Made by a program: the position numbers and the translations under genes. From positions 1-64,000 of the forward strand of contig NZ_JOEY01000021.1 in the NCBI RefSeq assembly GCF_000718165.1: a DNA stretch of 64,000 nucleotides, in the 5' to 3' direction. Below are positions 53,746-63,172 of this stretch, piece by piece. Under the pieces are notes generated by a model, which worked only from the letters and a program-made list of their open reading frames with translations, did not search any database and was not told the DNA's origin. The DNA is from Streptomyces fulvoviolaceus (GTDB taxonomy: Bacteria > Actinomycetota > Actinomycetes > Streptomycetales > Streptomycetaceae). Position 1 is the stretch's first letter. Each line of letters starts with the position of its first letter.

Positions 53746-53976
53746 TCAGCGCTCTTCTTCGGAGGCGGCTGCAGGAGCGGTCGTCAGTCGCTCCGTCTCG
53801 TCCTGTATTTCAGCGGCGATCTTCTTGAGTTCCGGCTCGAACTTGCGGCCGTGGTGGGCGCAGAAGAGCAGTTCGCCGCCGCTGAGCAGTACAACGCGCA
53901 CGTATGCCTGTGCGCCGCAGCGGTCGCAGCGATCGGCGGCCGTCATGGGGCTCGCGGGGGTCAGAACAGTAGTCAC
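53746..53976 (-). CDS. Small zinc-ribbon-like DUF7455 protein
   Basis: A 76-residue protein with a rubredoxin-like metal site: AADRCDRCGAQAYVRV, then LFCAHHGRKFEPEL, giving two Cys plus Cys/His ligands. GTG 53976 follows GAGGCGAC. It is a common companion of the hrdB–parE segment in streptomycetes (from memory). Function unknown. Confidence 0.85.
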   Translation of the reverse strand: MTTVLTPASPMTAADRCDRCGAQAYVRVVLLSGGELLFCAHHGRKFEPELKKIAAEIQDETERLTTAPAAASEEER

Positions 53977-54416
53977 GTCGCCTCTTCTCTAGCTCGACGA
54001 GCTGTCGTACCAGGGTCAACATCCAACCAGCCCTAAAACGTTCCCGCTCGGGGCTTTCACTCGAAAAAATCTTTCGAGGCCGGCTGTCTGCTGCCGGTTG
54101 GCGGCGAATGTGCCGTATTGCTTGTCTGTGTGTCGTACGGTTTCGCGCTGTCGGTCAAGGTTCGTCCTCCCGGCTGGGTTGCCGGTTGTTCATGAGGACG
54201 TGCCCGGAGCCTAAATGGTTCATGCCTGGAAGGGAACGTGATATGTACTTCACTCCATCGAGGGATCGAACATGCATGCGACTCTGGACTAGTCTGCGTT
54301 CAGACGAGGGTGGCGTTACAACGGCTCTACCAGGCCTCGGTACCCTCTGAGCGGCAACCCAAGCCGTGCCCTTACCCAGAAGGGCCCCACCTGAAATTCA
54401 GCGAGGAGCGAACCGC
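53977..54416. other. Divergent intergenic region before parE
   Basis: A 440-bp spacer between the small zinc-ribbon gene and parE, containing AT-rich patches (AAAAAATC near 54065) and no convincing gene. It should hold the promoters of both genes; I cannot assign them with confidence. GAGGAGCG precedes the parE GTG. Confidence 0.5.
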
Positions 54417-56537
54417 GTGACCGCCGAGACGTCCGTGCCGTCCACAGCTCTGCTGGCAGGAGCAGACCGGGACGGGTCCAACTACACCGCGCGGCACCTG
54501 CTCGTCCTCGAAGGGCTCGAGGCCGTACGCAAGCGCCCGGGCATGTATATCGGCTCGACCGACAGCCGTGGTCTGATGCACTGCCTGTGGGAGATCATCG
54601 ACAACTCCGTCGACGAGGCCCTCGGTGGTTACTGCGACCACATCGACGTGATCCTCCATGACGACGGCTCGGTGGAGGTCCGGGACAACGGCCGTGGCAT
54701 CCCGGTCGACGCCGAGCCCAAGACCGGCCTCTCCGGTGTCGAGGTCGTCATGACCAAGCTGCACGCCGGCGGCAAGTTCGGCGGTGGCTCGTACGCGGCC
54801 TCCGGCGGTCTGCACGGCGTCGGCGCCTCCGTGGTGAACGCCCTGTCCGCCCGGCTGGACGTCGAGGTGGACCGCAGCGGGCACACACACGCGATCAGTT
54901 TCCGGCGCGGTGTCCCCGGAGCCTTCGCCGCCGCGGGCCCGGACGCCAAGTTCGAGACCGGTGGCCTGCGCAAGGCCAAGAAGATCCCCAGGACCCGCAC
55001 CGGCACGCGCGTGCGCTACTGGGCCGACCGCCAGATCTTCCTCAAGGACGCCAAGCTCTCCCTGGATCACCTGCACCAGCGGGCCCGCCAGACGGCGTTC
55101 CTGGTGCCCGGCCTGACCATCGTCGTCCGCGACGAGTTCGGTCTCGGTGAGGGTGGCAGCAAGGGCGAGGAGTCGTTCCGTTTCGACGGCGGCATCAGCG
55201 AGTTCTGCGAGTACCTGGCCACTGACAAGCCTGTCTGTGATGTCCTCCGCTTCTCCGGCCAGGGCACCTTCAAGGAGACCGTCCCGGTCCTGGACGACCA
55301 CGGCCAGATGACGCCCACCGAGGTCACCCGTGAGCTCGGCGTCGACGTCGCGATGCGCTGGGGAACCGGCTACGACACGACGCTCAAGTCGTTCGTCAAC
55401 ATCATCGCCACGCCCAAGGGCGGCACCCACGTCGCCGGCTTCGAGCAGGCGATCGCCAAGACGATGAACGAGGTGCTGCGCGCCAAGAAGCTGCTGCGCG
55501 TCGCTGAGGACGACGTCGTCAAGGACGACGCCCTGGAGGGCCTCACCGCGGTCGTCACGGTCCGCCTCGCCGAACCGCAGTTCGAGGGGCAGACCAAGGA
55601 GGTCCTCGGTACCTCGGCGGCCCGCCGCATCGTGAACACCGTGATCTCCCAGGAGTTCAAGGCGTTCCTGACGTCCACGAAGCGGGATGCCGCGGCTCAG
55701 GCCCGGGTCGTCATGGAGAAGGCGGTCGCCGCCGCCCGTACCCGCATCGCGGCCCGCCAGCACAAGGACGCCCAGCGCCGGAAGACGGCCCTGGAGTCCT
55801 CGTCGCTGCCCGCCAAGCTCGCCGACTGCCGCAGTGACGACGTGGACCGCAGCGAGCTGTTCATCGTCGAGGGCGACTCCGCGCTCGGTACGGCGAAGCT
55901 CGCCCGGAACTCCGAGTTCCAGGCGCTGCTGCCGATCCGCGGCAAGATCCTCAACGTTCAGAAGTCGTCCGTGACGGACATGCTCAAGAACGTCGAGTGC
56001 GGCGCGATCATCCAGGTCATAGGAGCGGGCTCCGGTCGGACCTTCGACATCGACGCGGCCCGCTACGGCAAGATCATCATGATGACCGACGCCGACGTGG
56101 ACGGCTCCCACATCCGTTGTCTGCTCCTGACCCTGTTCCAGCGCTACATGCGCCCCATGGTCGAGGCCGGCCGGGTGTTCGCCGCGGTGCCGCCGTTGCA
56201 CCGGATCGAGCTGGTCCAGCCGAAGAAGGGCCAGGACAAGTACGTCTACACGTATTCGGACCGTGAGCTGCGCGAAAAGCTCCTGGAGTTCCAGAGCAAG
56301 GGTGTCCGGTACAAGGACTCCATCCAGCGCTACAAGGGTCTTGGTGAGATGGACGCCGACCAGCTGGCCGAGACGACGATGGACCCGCGGCACCGCACCC
56401 TGCGCCGGATCAACCTCGCCGACCTGGAGGCCGCTGAGCAGGTCTTCGATCTGCTGATGGGCAACGATGTGGCGCCGCGCAAGGAGTTCATTTCCGGGTC
56501 GGCAGCGACGTTGGACCGGTCGCGCATCGACGCGTAG
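54417..56537 (+). CDS. parE: DNA topoisomerase IV subunit B (GyrB-like)
   Basis: ATPase subunit of the type II topoisomerase that unlinks replicated chromosomes. The 706 residues show the GHKL ATPase (EGLEAVRKRPGMYIGSTDSR; IDNSVDEALGG; VRDNGRGIPVD; GGLHGVGASVVNALS) and the TOPRIM domain (ELFIVEGDSALGTAKLARN; IIMMTDADVDGSHIRCLL). The shorter length than full GyrB and the location away from the origin suit parE. GTG 54417. Confidence 0.94.
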   Translation: MTAETSVPSTALLAGADRDGSNYTARHLLVLEGLEAVRKRPGMYIGSTDSRGLMHCLWEIIDNSVDEALGGYCDHIDVILHDDGSVEVRDNGRGIPVDAEPKTGLSGVEVVMTKLHAGGKFGGGSYAASGGLHGVGASVVNALSARLDVEVDRSGHTHAISFRRGVPGAFAAAGPDAKFETGGLRKAKKIPRTRTGTRVRYWADRQIFLKDAKLSLDHLHQRARQTAFLVPGLTIVVRDEFGLGEGGSKGEESFRFDGGISEFCEYLATDKPVCDVLRFSGQGTFKETVPVLDDHGQMTPTEVTRELGVDVAMRWGTGYDTTLKSFVNIIATPKGGTHVAGFEQAIAKTMNEVLRAKKLLRVAEDDVVKDDALEGLTAVVTVRLAEPQFEGQTKEVLGTSAARRIVNTVISQEFKAFLTSTKRDAAAQARVVMEKAVAAARTRIAARQHKDAQRRKTALESSSLPAKLADCRSDDVDRSELFIVEGDSALGTAKLARNSEFQALLPIRGKILNVQKSSVTDMLKNVECGAIIQVIGAGSGRTFDIDAARYGKIIMMTDADVDGSHIRCLLLTLFQRYMRPMVEAGRVFAAVPPLHRIELVQPKKGQDKYVYTYSDRELREKLLEFQSKGVRYKDSIQRYKGLGEMDADQLAETTMDPRHRTLRRINLADLEAAEQVFDLLMGNDVAPRKEFISGSAATLDRSRIDA

Positions 56538-56675
56538 CCGCTGCGCTGGGCTGGGGCCGGGGGTTTCACCGGCCTCGGCTTCGCCTTCGGCCGGGCTTGT
56601 GTTCCCACCCGCACCGCCCGTGCGGCATTCGTCGTCGGGTGCGGGTGGCCTCTGTGGGGCGGGTGCGCCGTTGGC

Positions 56676-56710
56676 GGCTGCGGGCTGCGGGCTGCGGGCT
56701 GCGGGCTGTG
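56676..56710. repeat. Five tandem 7-bp repeats
   Basis: GGCTGCG repeated four times and then GGCTGTG, in the 355-bp spacer (56538-56892) after parE. The rest of this spacer shows no gene. Confidence 0.9.
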
Positions 56711-56892
56711 TGGGTGCGGGTCGCTCGGAGCCTGCCGGGGGTGTCTCCACCCGTGGGTGGAGGTTCCGCCCGCTCGGGGATCCACCCGTGATCCACCCCG
56801 GCTCCGATCTCCCGGCCTGCGGATTTCCGTAGCGTCGAAGGCGTCGGCAGCGCTCGCTGTCGGCAGACCCTTCCTCGCTCACGGAGGCTGTG

Positions 56893-57417
56893 ATGTCCGG
56901 GCTCGTCGACGTGTTGGTGATCGTGGCCGTAGCTGCCCTCGTGATCGTCCGGCAGCTGCGCGCAAGCCGGATCGACACCGGGCGGCGCTGGTGGCTCCTG
57001 CCCGCGATCCTGGCCGTCGTGGCACTCCGAGAGCCCGGCCTGGTGGACGCCCACCACCACACGGCATCGGTCGTCCTGCTCACCGCCGAACTGCTCACCG
57101 GTGTCGCCATCGGAGCCGGCTGGGCCTGGACGACCCGAATATGGGCCGAGCCGGACGGCGCGGTGTGGAGCAGGAGCACCAAGGCGAGCGTGGCTGTCTG
57201 GGTCGTCGGCATCGGACTGCGCGTCGGCCTCTTCGCGCTCGGAGCGATGCTCGGCGTCCACCAGGACTCCTCCGCACTGCTGCTCGCCCTGGCGGCCACC
57301 TTGCTGGTCCGCTCCGGGATCCTCGTCTGGCGCGCTCACTCCCTCCGCCCGGCTGCCGTACCGGCCACGGCGTACGGTGACCTCATGTTCCGGTCCACGG
57401 GGAAGGAACGCGTGTGA
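56893..57417 (+). CDS. DUF1453-type membrane protein
   Basis: A 174-residue membrane protein with about four to five hydrophobic segments (VDVLVIVAVAALVIVRQL; LLPAILAVVALREPG; VVLLTAELLTGVAIGAGWAW; VAVWVVGIGLRVGLFALGAM). GGAGG precedes ATG 56893. Its stop overlaps the histidine kinase start, so it is translationally coupled to the two-component system and may belong to its sensing pathway. Confidence 0.75.
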   Translation: MSGLVDVLVIVAVAALVIVRQLRASRIDTGRRWWLLPAILAVVALREPGLVDAHHHTASVVLLTAELLTGVAIGAGWAWTTRIWAEPDGAVWSRSTKASVAVWVVGIGLRVGLFALGAMLGVHQDSSALLLALAATLLVRSGILVWRAHSLRPAAVPATAYGDLMFRSTGKERV

Positions 57418-58565
57418 CGGAGAACGCCTGGACACGCTGGCCCTCCCGGGAAGCGCTCGGGCGTGCGGAAGTATCACGTCCCCGGCGCATGCTCGGGTGG
57501 GTCGTGCGGGCGGTGGTACTCGGCATGCTCCTCTGGAGCGCCTTCACCGACAGCCATGTTCGCGGCTGGGGCGCGGTCGGGGCGGCGGCGGGTGTCCTGC
57601 TCGCCGCGTTCGTCGCCTGGGCCCTCTTTCGCACCACTCTCGCGCACCGGCTCTGGCCGTCCATGGCGCTCATCACCGTGCTCCTGGGGATCGCATCCGT
57701 CGCCCAGGCCGCCGACTTCAGGGTTCCCGCCCTCGTCATCTGGTTCGGGTGTGCCGTCACCGCGCTGGAGCGGCTGCCCATGGCCACTGCCCTGCCGGTG
57801 ACCGTGGTCGCCCTCACGTTGTACGCCGCGGTGAACGACGACGCATGGCTGACCACCGTGGCCACGACCGCGGGACTAGCCCTTGCCGGGTACGTCCTAC
57901 GACTGGACGCCGAGGCCCGTGGCAACGCCCAGCGGCTGCTCGCCCAGGAGCGGGCGGCGCGGGCGGCGGAGGCGGAGTCGGCGGCTCTCGCTGAGCGGGG
58001 CCGCATCGCGCGGGAGATCCACGACGTACTGGCGCACAGCCTCTCGGCGCAGCTCGTGCATTTGGAGGCGGCCAGGCTGCTGATCGAGAGGGGCGCCGAC
58101 CGGGACCAGATCCTCGAACGGGTGGTGGCGGCAAGGGGAATGGCCCGCGAAGGCCTCGCCGAGACCCGGCAGGCGCTGTCGGCGCTGCGTGGGGAGCTGA
58201 CTCCGGTGGAGGACTTCCTGACCGAGCTCGTGGGGACGGCCGAGGGCGCCGGGGCCACCATTTCGGGTGAGCGCAGGCCACTGTCCGCCGAGGCGTCGCA
58301 GGCCGTGCGGAGGGTCGCGCAGGAGGCCTTGACCAACGTCCGCAAGCACGCACCGGGGGCCAAGGTGCGGGTGCGGCTGGAGTACGGCGAGCACCAAGTG
58401 ACGCTGGTCGTGCGGGACTCGGGCGGTTCACCGGGCGAACTCACCGCCACCGGAGCCGGGTACGGTCTGCTGGGCATGCGGGAGCGCGCCGAGCTGCTGG
58501 GCGGTTCGCTGGACGCCGGGCCGGACGAGGAGGGGTTCGTGGTGACGTTGAAGGTGCCGGCATGA
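57414..58565 (+). CDS. NarL/DesK-type sensor histidine kinase
   Basis: A 383-residue membrane kinase. Several hydrophobic segments occupy residues 25-160. The HisKA_3 dimerisation domain has the phospho-acceptor His in RGRIAREIHDVLAHSLSAQL. The ATPase shows QEALTNVRKHAPGAKVRVRL and GAGYGLLGMRERAELLGGSL. It overlaps the preceding gene by 4 bp and the response regulator by 4 bp (ATGA), so the three genes form one operon. Signal unknown. Confidence 0.93.
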   Translation: MTENAWTRWPSREALGRAEVSRPRRMLGWVVRAVVLGMLLWSAFTDSHVRGWGAVGAAAGVLLAAFVAWALFRTTLAHRLWPSMALITVLLGIASVAQAADFRVPALVIWFGCAVTALERLPMATALPVTVVALTLYAAVNDDAWLTTVATTAGLALAGYVLRLDAEARGNAQRLLAQERAARAAEAESAALAERGRIAREIHDVLAHSLSAQLVHLEAARLLIERGADRDQILERVVAARGMAREGLAETRQALSALRGELTPVEDFLTELVGTAEGAGATISGERRPLSAEASQAVRRVAQEALTNVRKHAPGAKVRVRLEYGEHQVTLVVRDSGGSPGELTATGAGYGLLGMRERAELLGGSLDAGPDEEGFVVTLKVPA

Positions 58566-59245
58566 CGGAGGAGGCGGAGCAGAAGTCGGCGCGGGTGGTG
58601 GTCGCCGACGACCAGACCGTGGTCCGCGAAGGCATTGTGATGTTGCTGGGCCTGCTGCCCGGAGTCGAGGTCGTCGGCGCAGCGGGGGACGGGGAGGAGG
58701 CGGTGAAGCTCGTCGCCGAACTCGCCCCGGACGTGGTGCTGATGGATCTGCGTATGCCCCGCTGTGACGGGGTGGAGGCGACCCGGCGGATCCGGACCGA
58801 GTACCCGGGGACGCAGGTCGTGGTGCTGACGACGTACGCGGACGACGAGTCGCTGTTCCCGGCGCTGAAAGCGGGGGCACGTGGCTACCTCACCAAGGAC
58901 GCGGGAGGTGACGAGATCGTACGGGCCGTACACAGCGTGCTGTCCGGGGACGCGGGGCTGTCGCCGAGCATCCAACGACGGCTCCTGGAGCGGCTCTCGG
59001 AACCCGAGCCGCGGCCGGCGGCACCCACCGAGGCGCCGGACGGGCTCACCGCGCGGGAGGTCGAGGTGCTGGAGTTGATCGCCGAGGGGCTCAGCAATCA
59101 GGAGATCGCCCGCAAGCTGCATGTCTCCACGGCGACCGTGAAGACCCACATCAACAACATGTTCGGCAAGACGGGGCTCAAGGACCGCGCCCAGGCGGTG
59201 CGTTACGCCTATGCGAAGGGGCTTGTGCGGCCACCGACCGGTTGA
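58562..59245 (+). CDS. NarL/LuxR-family response regulator
   Basis: A 227-residue partner of the preceding kinase. The receiver domain has VVADDQTVVREG, phospho-acceptor Asp in VVLMDLRMPRCDGVEA, and KAGARGYLTKDAGGDEIVRA. The C-terminal LuxR helix-turn-helix is LTAREVEVLELIAEGLSNQE IARKLHVSTATVKTHINNMF. Target genes unknown. Confidence 0.95.
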   Translation: MTEEAEQKSARVVVADDQTVVREGIVMLLGLLPGVEVVGAAGDGEEAVKLVAELAPDVVLMDLRMPRCDGVEATRRIRTEYPGTQVVVLTTYADDESLFPALKAGARGYLTKDAGGDEIVRAVHSVLSGDAGLSPSIQRRLLERLSEPEPRPAAPTEAPDGLTAREVEVLELIAEGLSNQEIARKLHVSTATVKTHINNMFGKTGLKDRAQAVRYAYAKGLVRPPTG

Positions 59246-59314
59246 ATCACCTGATGGGGTGAAGAGCGAGGGGAAGAGAAGTCGGGGATCTTCCCGTTCT
59301 GTCCATCCTTGGGC

Positions 59315-59875
59315 ATGCAGTCAAGCAACGGTCGTCCCCGCGGAGTCGGGGGTGATGCCGAAAGTTCGGTCGAGAACCACGACGGTCATGCCCTGGCCCC
59401 CGCCGAGGCGTCCGCAAGTGTGAGGTACGACGATCCCTGGTACGACGCACTCGCCTCCGGCTGGGGGGAGGCGAGCGGTGACGGCGTGCCAGTGAGGGCG
59501 ACTGCGTCGGCACGCGGAGAACGCGAGGACGCGGCTGCCGCAGCGGCCGACGTCTATCTCGAGGTGCAGCGCAGCGCGGCTTTCCAGGAGGTGCGCAGCC
59601 GGTACCGGAGGTTCGTGATTCCGGCGGGCGCCGCGTTCTTCGTCTGGTACCTGGCCTACGTGGTGACTGCCACGACCGCGCCCGGGCTGATGGCACGGCC
59701 CGTGGCGGGCGCCGTGAACGTGGCGATGCTCGCGGGGCTCGGGCAGTTCCTCACCACCTTCCTGCTCACCTGGGCGTACGCCCGCCATGCGCGGCTGCGC
59801 AGGGACCGGGCAGCGCTCGAACTGCGCTGGGACACCCAGGAACTGACGCGTGGTGTCCGGGGCGGTGTCCTGTGA
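59315..59875 (+). CDS. DUF485 membrane protein (ActP partner)
   Basis: A 186-residue protein. A hydrophilic N-terminus of about 90 residues leads to the DUF485 domain (QEVRSRYRRFVIPAGAAFFV WYLAYVVTATTAPGLMARPV) with two transmembrane segments. It overlaps the symporter start by 4 bp, as in other acetate permease operons. ATG 59315 is used; the TTG at 59309 is less likely. Confidence 0.88.
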   Translation: MQSSNGRPRGVGGDAESSVENHDGHALAPAEASASVRYDDPWYDALASGWGEASGDGVPVRATASARGEREDAAAAAADVYLEVQRSAAFQEVRSRYRRFVIPAGAAFFVWYLAYVVTATTAPGLMARPVAGAVNVAMLAGLGQFLTTFLLTWAYARHARLRRDRAALELRWDTQELTRGVRGGVL

Positions 59876-61464
59876 CGGGCGACCACCAGACTCTCGCGCT
59901 GATCCTGTTCAGCGTGTTCGTCGCGGTCACGCTGGGGATCACGACATGGGTGAGTCGCCATCGGCACGGTTCGGCGGAGGAGTTCTATGCCGGCGGTCGC
60001 CTTTTCTCACCGATGGAGAATGGTTTTGCCATCGCGGGCGACTACATGTCGGCCGCCTCCTTCCTGGGCATCTCCGGGCTCATCGCCCTCTTCGGCTACG
60101 ACGGGATGCTGTACTCGGTGGGCTTCCTCGTGGCCTGGCTGGTGGTGCTGTTCCTCGTCGCCGAACTGGTGCGCAACTGCGGGCGGTTCACGCTCGCCGA
60201 CGTCGTCGTCGCGCGGATGAGTGAGCGGCCGGTGCGGATCGCGGCGGGAACCTCCTCGGTCACCGTGTCCGTTCTCTACCTGGTGGCGCAGATGGTGGGC
60301 GCGGGCAGCCTGGTCGCGCTGCTGCTCGGGGGCACGAGCGAGGCGGCGCAGGCCTGGACCGTCATCGGCGTCGGCGCGCTCATGGTGATCTATGTGTCCT
60401 TCGGCGGGATGCGGGCCACCACATGGATCCAGATCGTCAAGGCGGTCCTGCTGCTCAGCGGCACCGTCACGCTGACCGTGCTCGTCCTGGTGCGGTTCCA
60501 CGGCGACTTCGACCAGCTGCTGCTCACTGCGGCGGAGCGCAGCGGTCACGGCGAATCGTTCCTGGCACCCGGCCTGAAGTACGGCGGGGACTGGACCGCC
60601 CGCTTCGACTTCATCAGCCTGGGACTCGCGCTCGTGCTGGGCACGGCCGGGCTGCCGCACATCCTGTCCCGCTTCTACACCGTGCCCACCGCGCGGGCCG
60701 CACGGCGCTCGGTCGTGTGGTCGATCGGGCTCATCGGCGGCTTCTACCTCATGACGATCGTCCTCGGGTTCGGCGCGGCGGCGATCGTGGGGCCGGAGGC
60801 GGTACGCGGGTCGAACGCGTCCGGGAACACAGCGGTTCCGCTCCTGGCGCTCGATCTGGGCGGAGGCGCGGGGTCCACGGGAGGAACGGTTCTCTTCGCG
60901 ATCGTCGCCGCTGTCGCCTTCGCCACGATCCTCGCGGTGGTCGCAGGGATCACGCTCGCCTCCTCGGCGTCCGTGGCCCACGACCTGTACGCGTCGCTGC
61001 GGCGCCGGCACGCCAAGCCGCGCAGCGAGGTGGCCGTGGCCCGAACCGCCGCCGTCGGGATCGGCGTGGTCGCGATCGCCCTTGGACTGCTCGCACGCGA
61101 TCTCAACGTCGCGTTCCTGGTGGGCCTCGCCTTCGCCGTGGCCGCGTCCGCCAATCTGCCGGTCCTGCTCTACTCGCTGTTCTGGCGCGGGTTCACCACC
61201 CGTGGCGCCGTATGGTCCGTCTACGGCGGACTGATCCCGGCCGTGGTGCTCGTGCTCCTGTCACCCGTGGTGTCGGGCAGCCCCGAATCGCTGTTCCCCG
61301 GCGTCGACTTCCAGTACTTCCCGCTGCAGAACCCGGGCCTCGTCTCGATCCCGCTGGGCTTCGTCGCGGGCTGGCTCGGCACGGTGACCTCGGCGGAGGT
61401 GGCCGACGAGGCCAAGCACGCGGAGACCGAGGTGCGGTCGCTGACGGGAGCGGGAGCGGTGTAG
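59872..61464 (+). CDS. actP: Cation/acetate symporter ActP (SSS family)
   Basis: A 530-residue sodium:solute symporter with about 13 membrane segments. Family blocks: FYAGGRLFSPMENGFAIAGD YMSAASFLGISGLIAL, FGGMRATTWIQIVKAVLLLS, GTAGLPHILSRFYTVPTARA ARRSVVWSIG, and LLARDLNVAFLVGLAFAVAA. The DUF485 partner precedes it. The convergent response regulator 38 bp away may control carboxylate uptake. Confidence 0.93.
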   Translation: MTGDHQTLALILFSVFVAVTLGITTWVSRHRHGSAEEFYAGGRLFSPMENGFAIAGDYMSAASFLGISGLIALFGYDGMLYSVGFLVAWLVVLFLVAELVRNCGRFTLADVVVARMSERPVRIAAGTSSVTVSVLYLVAQMVGAGSLVALLLGGTSEAAQAWTVIGVGALMVIYVSFGGMRATTWIQIVKAVLLLSGTVTLTVLVLVRFHGDFDQLLLTAAERSGHGESFLAPGLKYGGDWTARFDFISLGLALVLGTAGLPHILSRFYTVPTARAARRSVVWSIGLIGGFYLMTIVLGFGAAAIVGPEAVRGSNASGNTAVPLLALDLGGGAGSTGGTVLFAIVAAVAFATILAVVAGITLASSASVAHDLYASLRRRHAKPRSEVAVARTAAVGIGVVAIALGLLARDLNVAFLVGLAFAVAASANLPVLLYSLFWRGFTTRGAVWSVYGGLIPAVVLVLLSPVVSGSPESLFPGVDFQYFPLQNPGLVSIPLGFVAGWLGTVTSAEVADEAKHAETEVRSLTGAGAV

Positions 61465-61465
61465 G

Positions 61466-61515
61466 GGCGGCGCCCTCACGGTCGTACGGCATCGGGGTTC
61501 AGCTAGGGCGCCACC
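61466..61515. terminator. Possible bidirectional terminator between actP and the response regulator
   Basis: GGCGGCGCCCT and AGGGCGCCACC pair imperfectly with a 28-nt spacer; the right arm overlaps the stop end of the response regulator gene. Confidence 0.4.
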
Positions 61516-62195
61516 CACGCGTACCGGTGTTCGGGGCGGCCCGTGTCGCCGTATCTGAGGGAGAGGCGGAGGCGGCCGGCCTGTTCCAGGTGGCGGAGGT
61601 AGCGCTGGGCGGTGGAGCGGCTCAGGCCCGTCTCGGCGGCGACCTCGTGGGCCGAGAGCGGGTGGTCGGCGCCGTGCAGGACGCGGCAGATCAGGTCCGT
61701 CGTCGGCTCCGAGTGCCCGCTCGGCAGGCCCGGTGACGGCGGTGCCGGTGTGGTGCGCAGGGCGCTGAAGATCCGGTCGACCTGCTCCTGGCCGGCGATG
61801 CCGCGGCCGCCGACCCGGTCGACGGTGCGGCGCAGGGCGGCGTACGAGTCGAGGCGGGTGCGCAGGGCGGCGAAGGTGAACGGTTTGACCAGGTAGTGGA
61901 GGGCGCCCAGACGCATCGCGGTCTGCACGGTCGCCACGTCTCCGGCCGCCGTGATCATGATGACGTCGGTGCCGTGACCCTGTTCCCGCATACGGTGGAC
62001 GAGTTCGAGGCCCGTCTCGTCGGGCAGGTAGTGGTCCAGCACGACCAGGTCGATGGTTCCACGCTGTACGGCGCTCAGGGCCTGGGCGGCGCTGTGCGCG
62101 CGGGCGGCCACCCGGAAGCCGGGAACCCTTCCCACGTACTTGGCGTTGATCTCGGCGACACGGAAGTCGTCGTCCACGACCAGGACGTCAATCAT
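61503..62195 (-). CDS. CitB/DcuR-type response regulator (no kinase visible)
   Basis: A 230-residue regulator. The receiver has VLVVDDDFRVAEINAKYV and phospho-acceptor Asp in LVVLDHYLPDETGLELV. The CitB-type helix-turn-helix is SAHEVAAETGLSRSTAQRYL. Related regulators control citrate/malate/C4-dicarboxylate uptake with a CitA/DcuS kinase, but no such kinase lies in the window. ATG 62195. Confidence 0.92.
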   Translation of the reverse strand: MIDVLVVDDDFRVAEINAKYVGRVPGFRVAARAHSAAQALSAVQRGTIDLVVLDHYLPDETGLELVHRMREQGHGTDVIMITAAGDVATVQTAMRLGALHYLVKPFTFAALRTRLDSYAALRRTVDRVGGRGIAGQEQVDRIFSALRTTPAPPSPGLPSGHSEPTTDLICRVLHGADHPLSAHEVAAETGLSRSTAQRYLRHLEQAGRLRLSLRYGDTGRPEHRYAWVAP

Positions 62196-62258
62196 CGGGG
62201 CTCTTTCCGTCAAGGCCTGACGGGCGTTAAGCCCGTGTTTCGGCTTCGCTGTTGTAGC

Positions 62259-62300
62259 GCGAGCAAAACGAGCACAACAGGCCGTTGCAAGCAAAAGAAC
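62259..62300. promoter_or_regulatory. Direct repeat in the response regulator–ABC spacer
   Basis: GCGAGCAAAACG (62259) and GCAAGCAAAAGA (62287) are imperfect direct repeats 28 bp apart in the AT-rich part of the divergent spacer. CGGGC/GCCCG arms also occur at 62221-62235. Candidate binding sites of the adjacent response regulator. Confidence 0.45.
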
Positions 62301-62356
62301 GGCATGTGCTCAGAAGGCTGATGTCGTGGCGTGGGCCACATCTACCGTCCCCGGCC

Positions 62357-63172
62357 ATGAGCACAGACATCAGCCCCGCCATCGAGCTGCGGGGCGCGAG
62401 CAAGACGTTCCGGACCCCGTCGGGGGGTCTGCACACGGCCGTGAGGGGACTTGATCTCACGGTCGGGCGTGGGGAGTTCGTGGCGGTCGTCGGCCCCACC
62501 GGCTGCGGCAAGTCGACCACGTTGACCCTGGTCAGCGGCCTGGAGGAGCCCTCCCAGGGGGAGGTCCTGGTGGTGGGGGAGCCGGTCCGCGGGGTCGGGG
62601 ACAAGGTGGGCTTCGTCTTCCAGCAGGACGCCACCTTCCCCTGGCGCACGGTTCTTTCCAACGTCATGGCCGGTCCCCGCTTCCGCGGAGTGCCCAAGGC
62701 GGAGGCGAAGCGGAAGGCGCGGGAGTGGCTGGCCCGGGTCGGGCTCACGGCCTTCGAGGACCGCTATCCGCACCAGCTCTCCGGCGGCCAGCGCAAACGC
62801 GTCGCGCTCGCCGCGACCTTCGTCAACGACCCCGAGATCCTGCTGATGGACGAGCCGTTCTCCGCGCTCGACGTGCAGACCCGGGCTCTGATGTCCGACG
62901 AACTCCTCGAACTGTGGGCGGGTACGGGCGCCTCCGTCGTCTTCGTCACTCACGACCTGGAGGAGTCCATCGCGCTGGCCGACAAGGTCGTCGTGATGAC
63001 GGCCGGGCCGGCCACGGTCAAGCAGATCTTCGACATCGACCTGCCGCGCCCCCGCAAGGTCGAATCGGTGCGCCTGGAGGCGCGGTTCATCGAGATCTAC
63101 CGAGAGATCTGGGAGTCCCTCGGCGAAGAGGTCCGCATCACCCGGGAGAGGGGTGCCGCCCATGTCGCCTGA
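62357..63172 (+). CDS. ABC transporter ATP-binding protein (nitrate/sulfonate/taurine type)
   Basis: A 271-residue ATPase of the SsuB/TauB/NrtD group. Walker A VVGPTGCGKSTTL, Q-loop VFQQDATFPWR, signature LSGGQRKRVALA, Walker B ILLMDEPFSALD and switch His FVTHDLEESIALAD are intact. The stop overlaps the permease start by 11 bp, so they are translationally coupled. The substrate-binding protein should lie past the window edge. Confidence 0.93.
   Translation: MSTDISPAIELRGASKTFRTPSGGLHTAVRGLDLTVGRGEFVAVVGPTGCGKSTTLTLVSGLEEPSQGEVLVVGEPVRGVGDKVGFVFQQDATFPWRTVLSNVMAGPRFRGVPKAEAKRKAREWLARVGLTAFEDRYPHQLSGGQRKRVALAATFVNDPEILLMDEPFSALDVQTRALMSDELLELWAGTGASVVFVTHDLEESIALADKVVVMTAGPATVKQIFDIDLPRPRKVESVRLEARFIEIYREIWESLGEEVRITRERGAAHVA

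Noticed and set aside
54372..57299. 975-residue open frame opposite parE
   Set aside because: Antisense shadow; parE motifs are complete on the plus strand.
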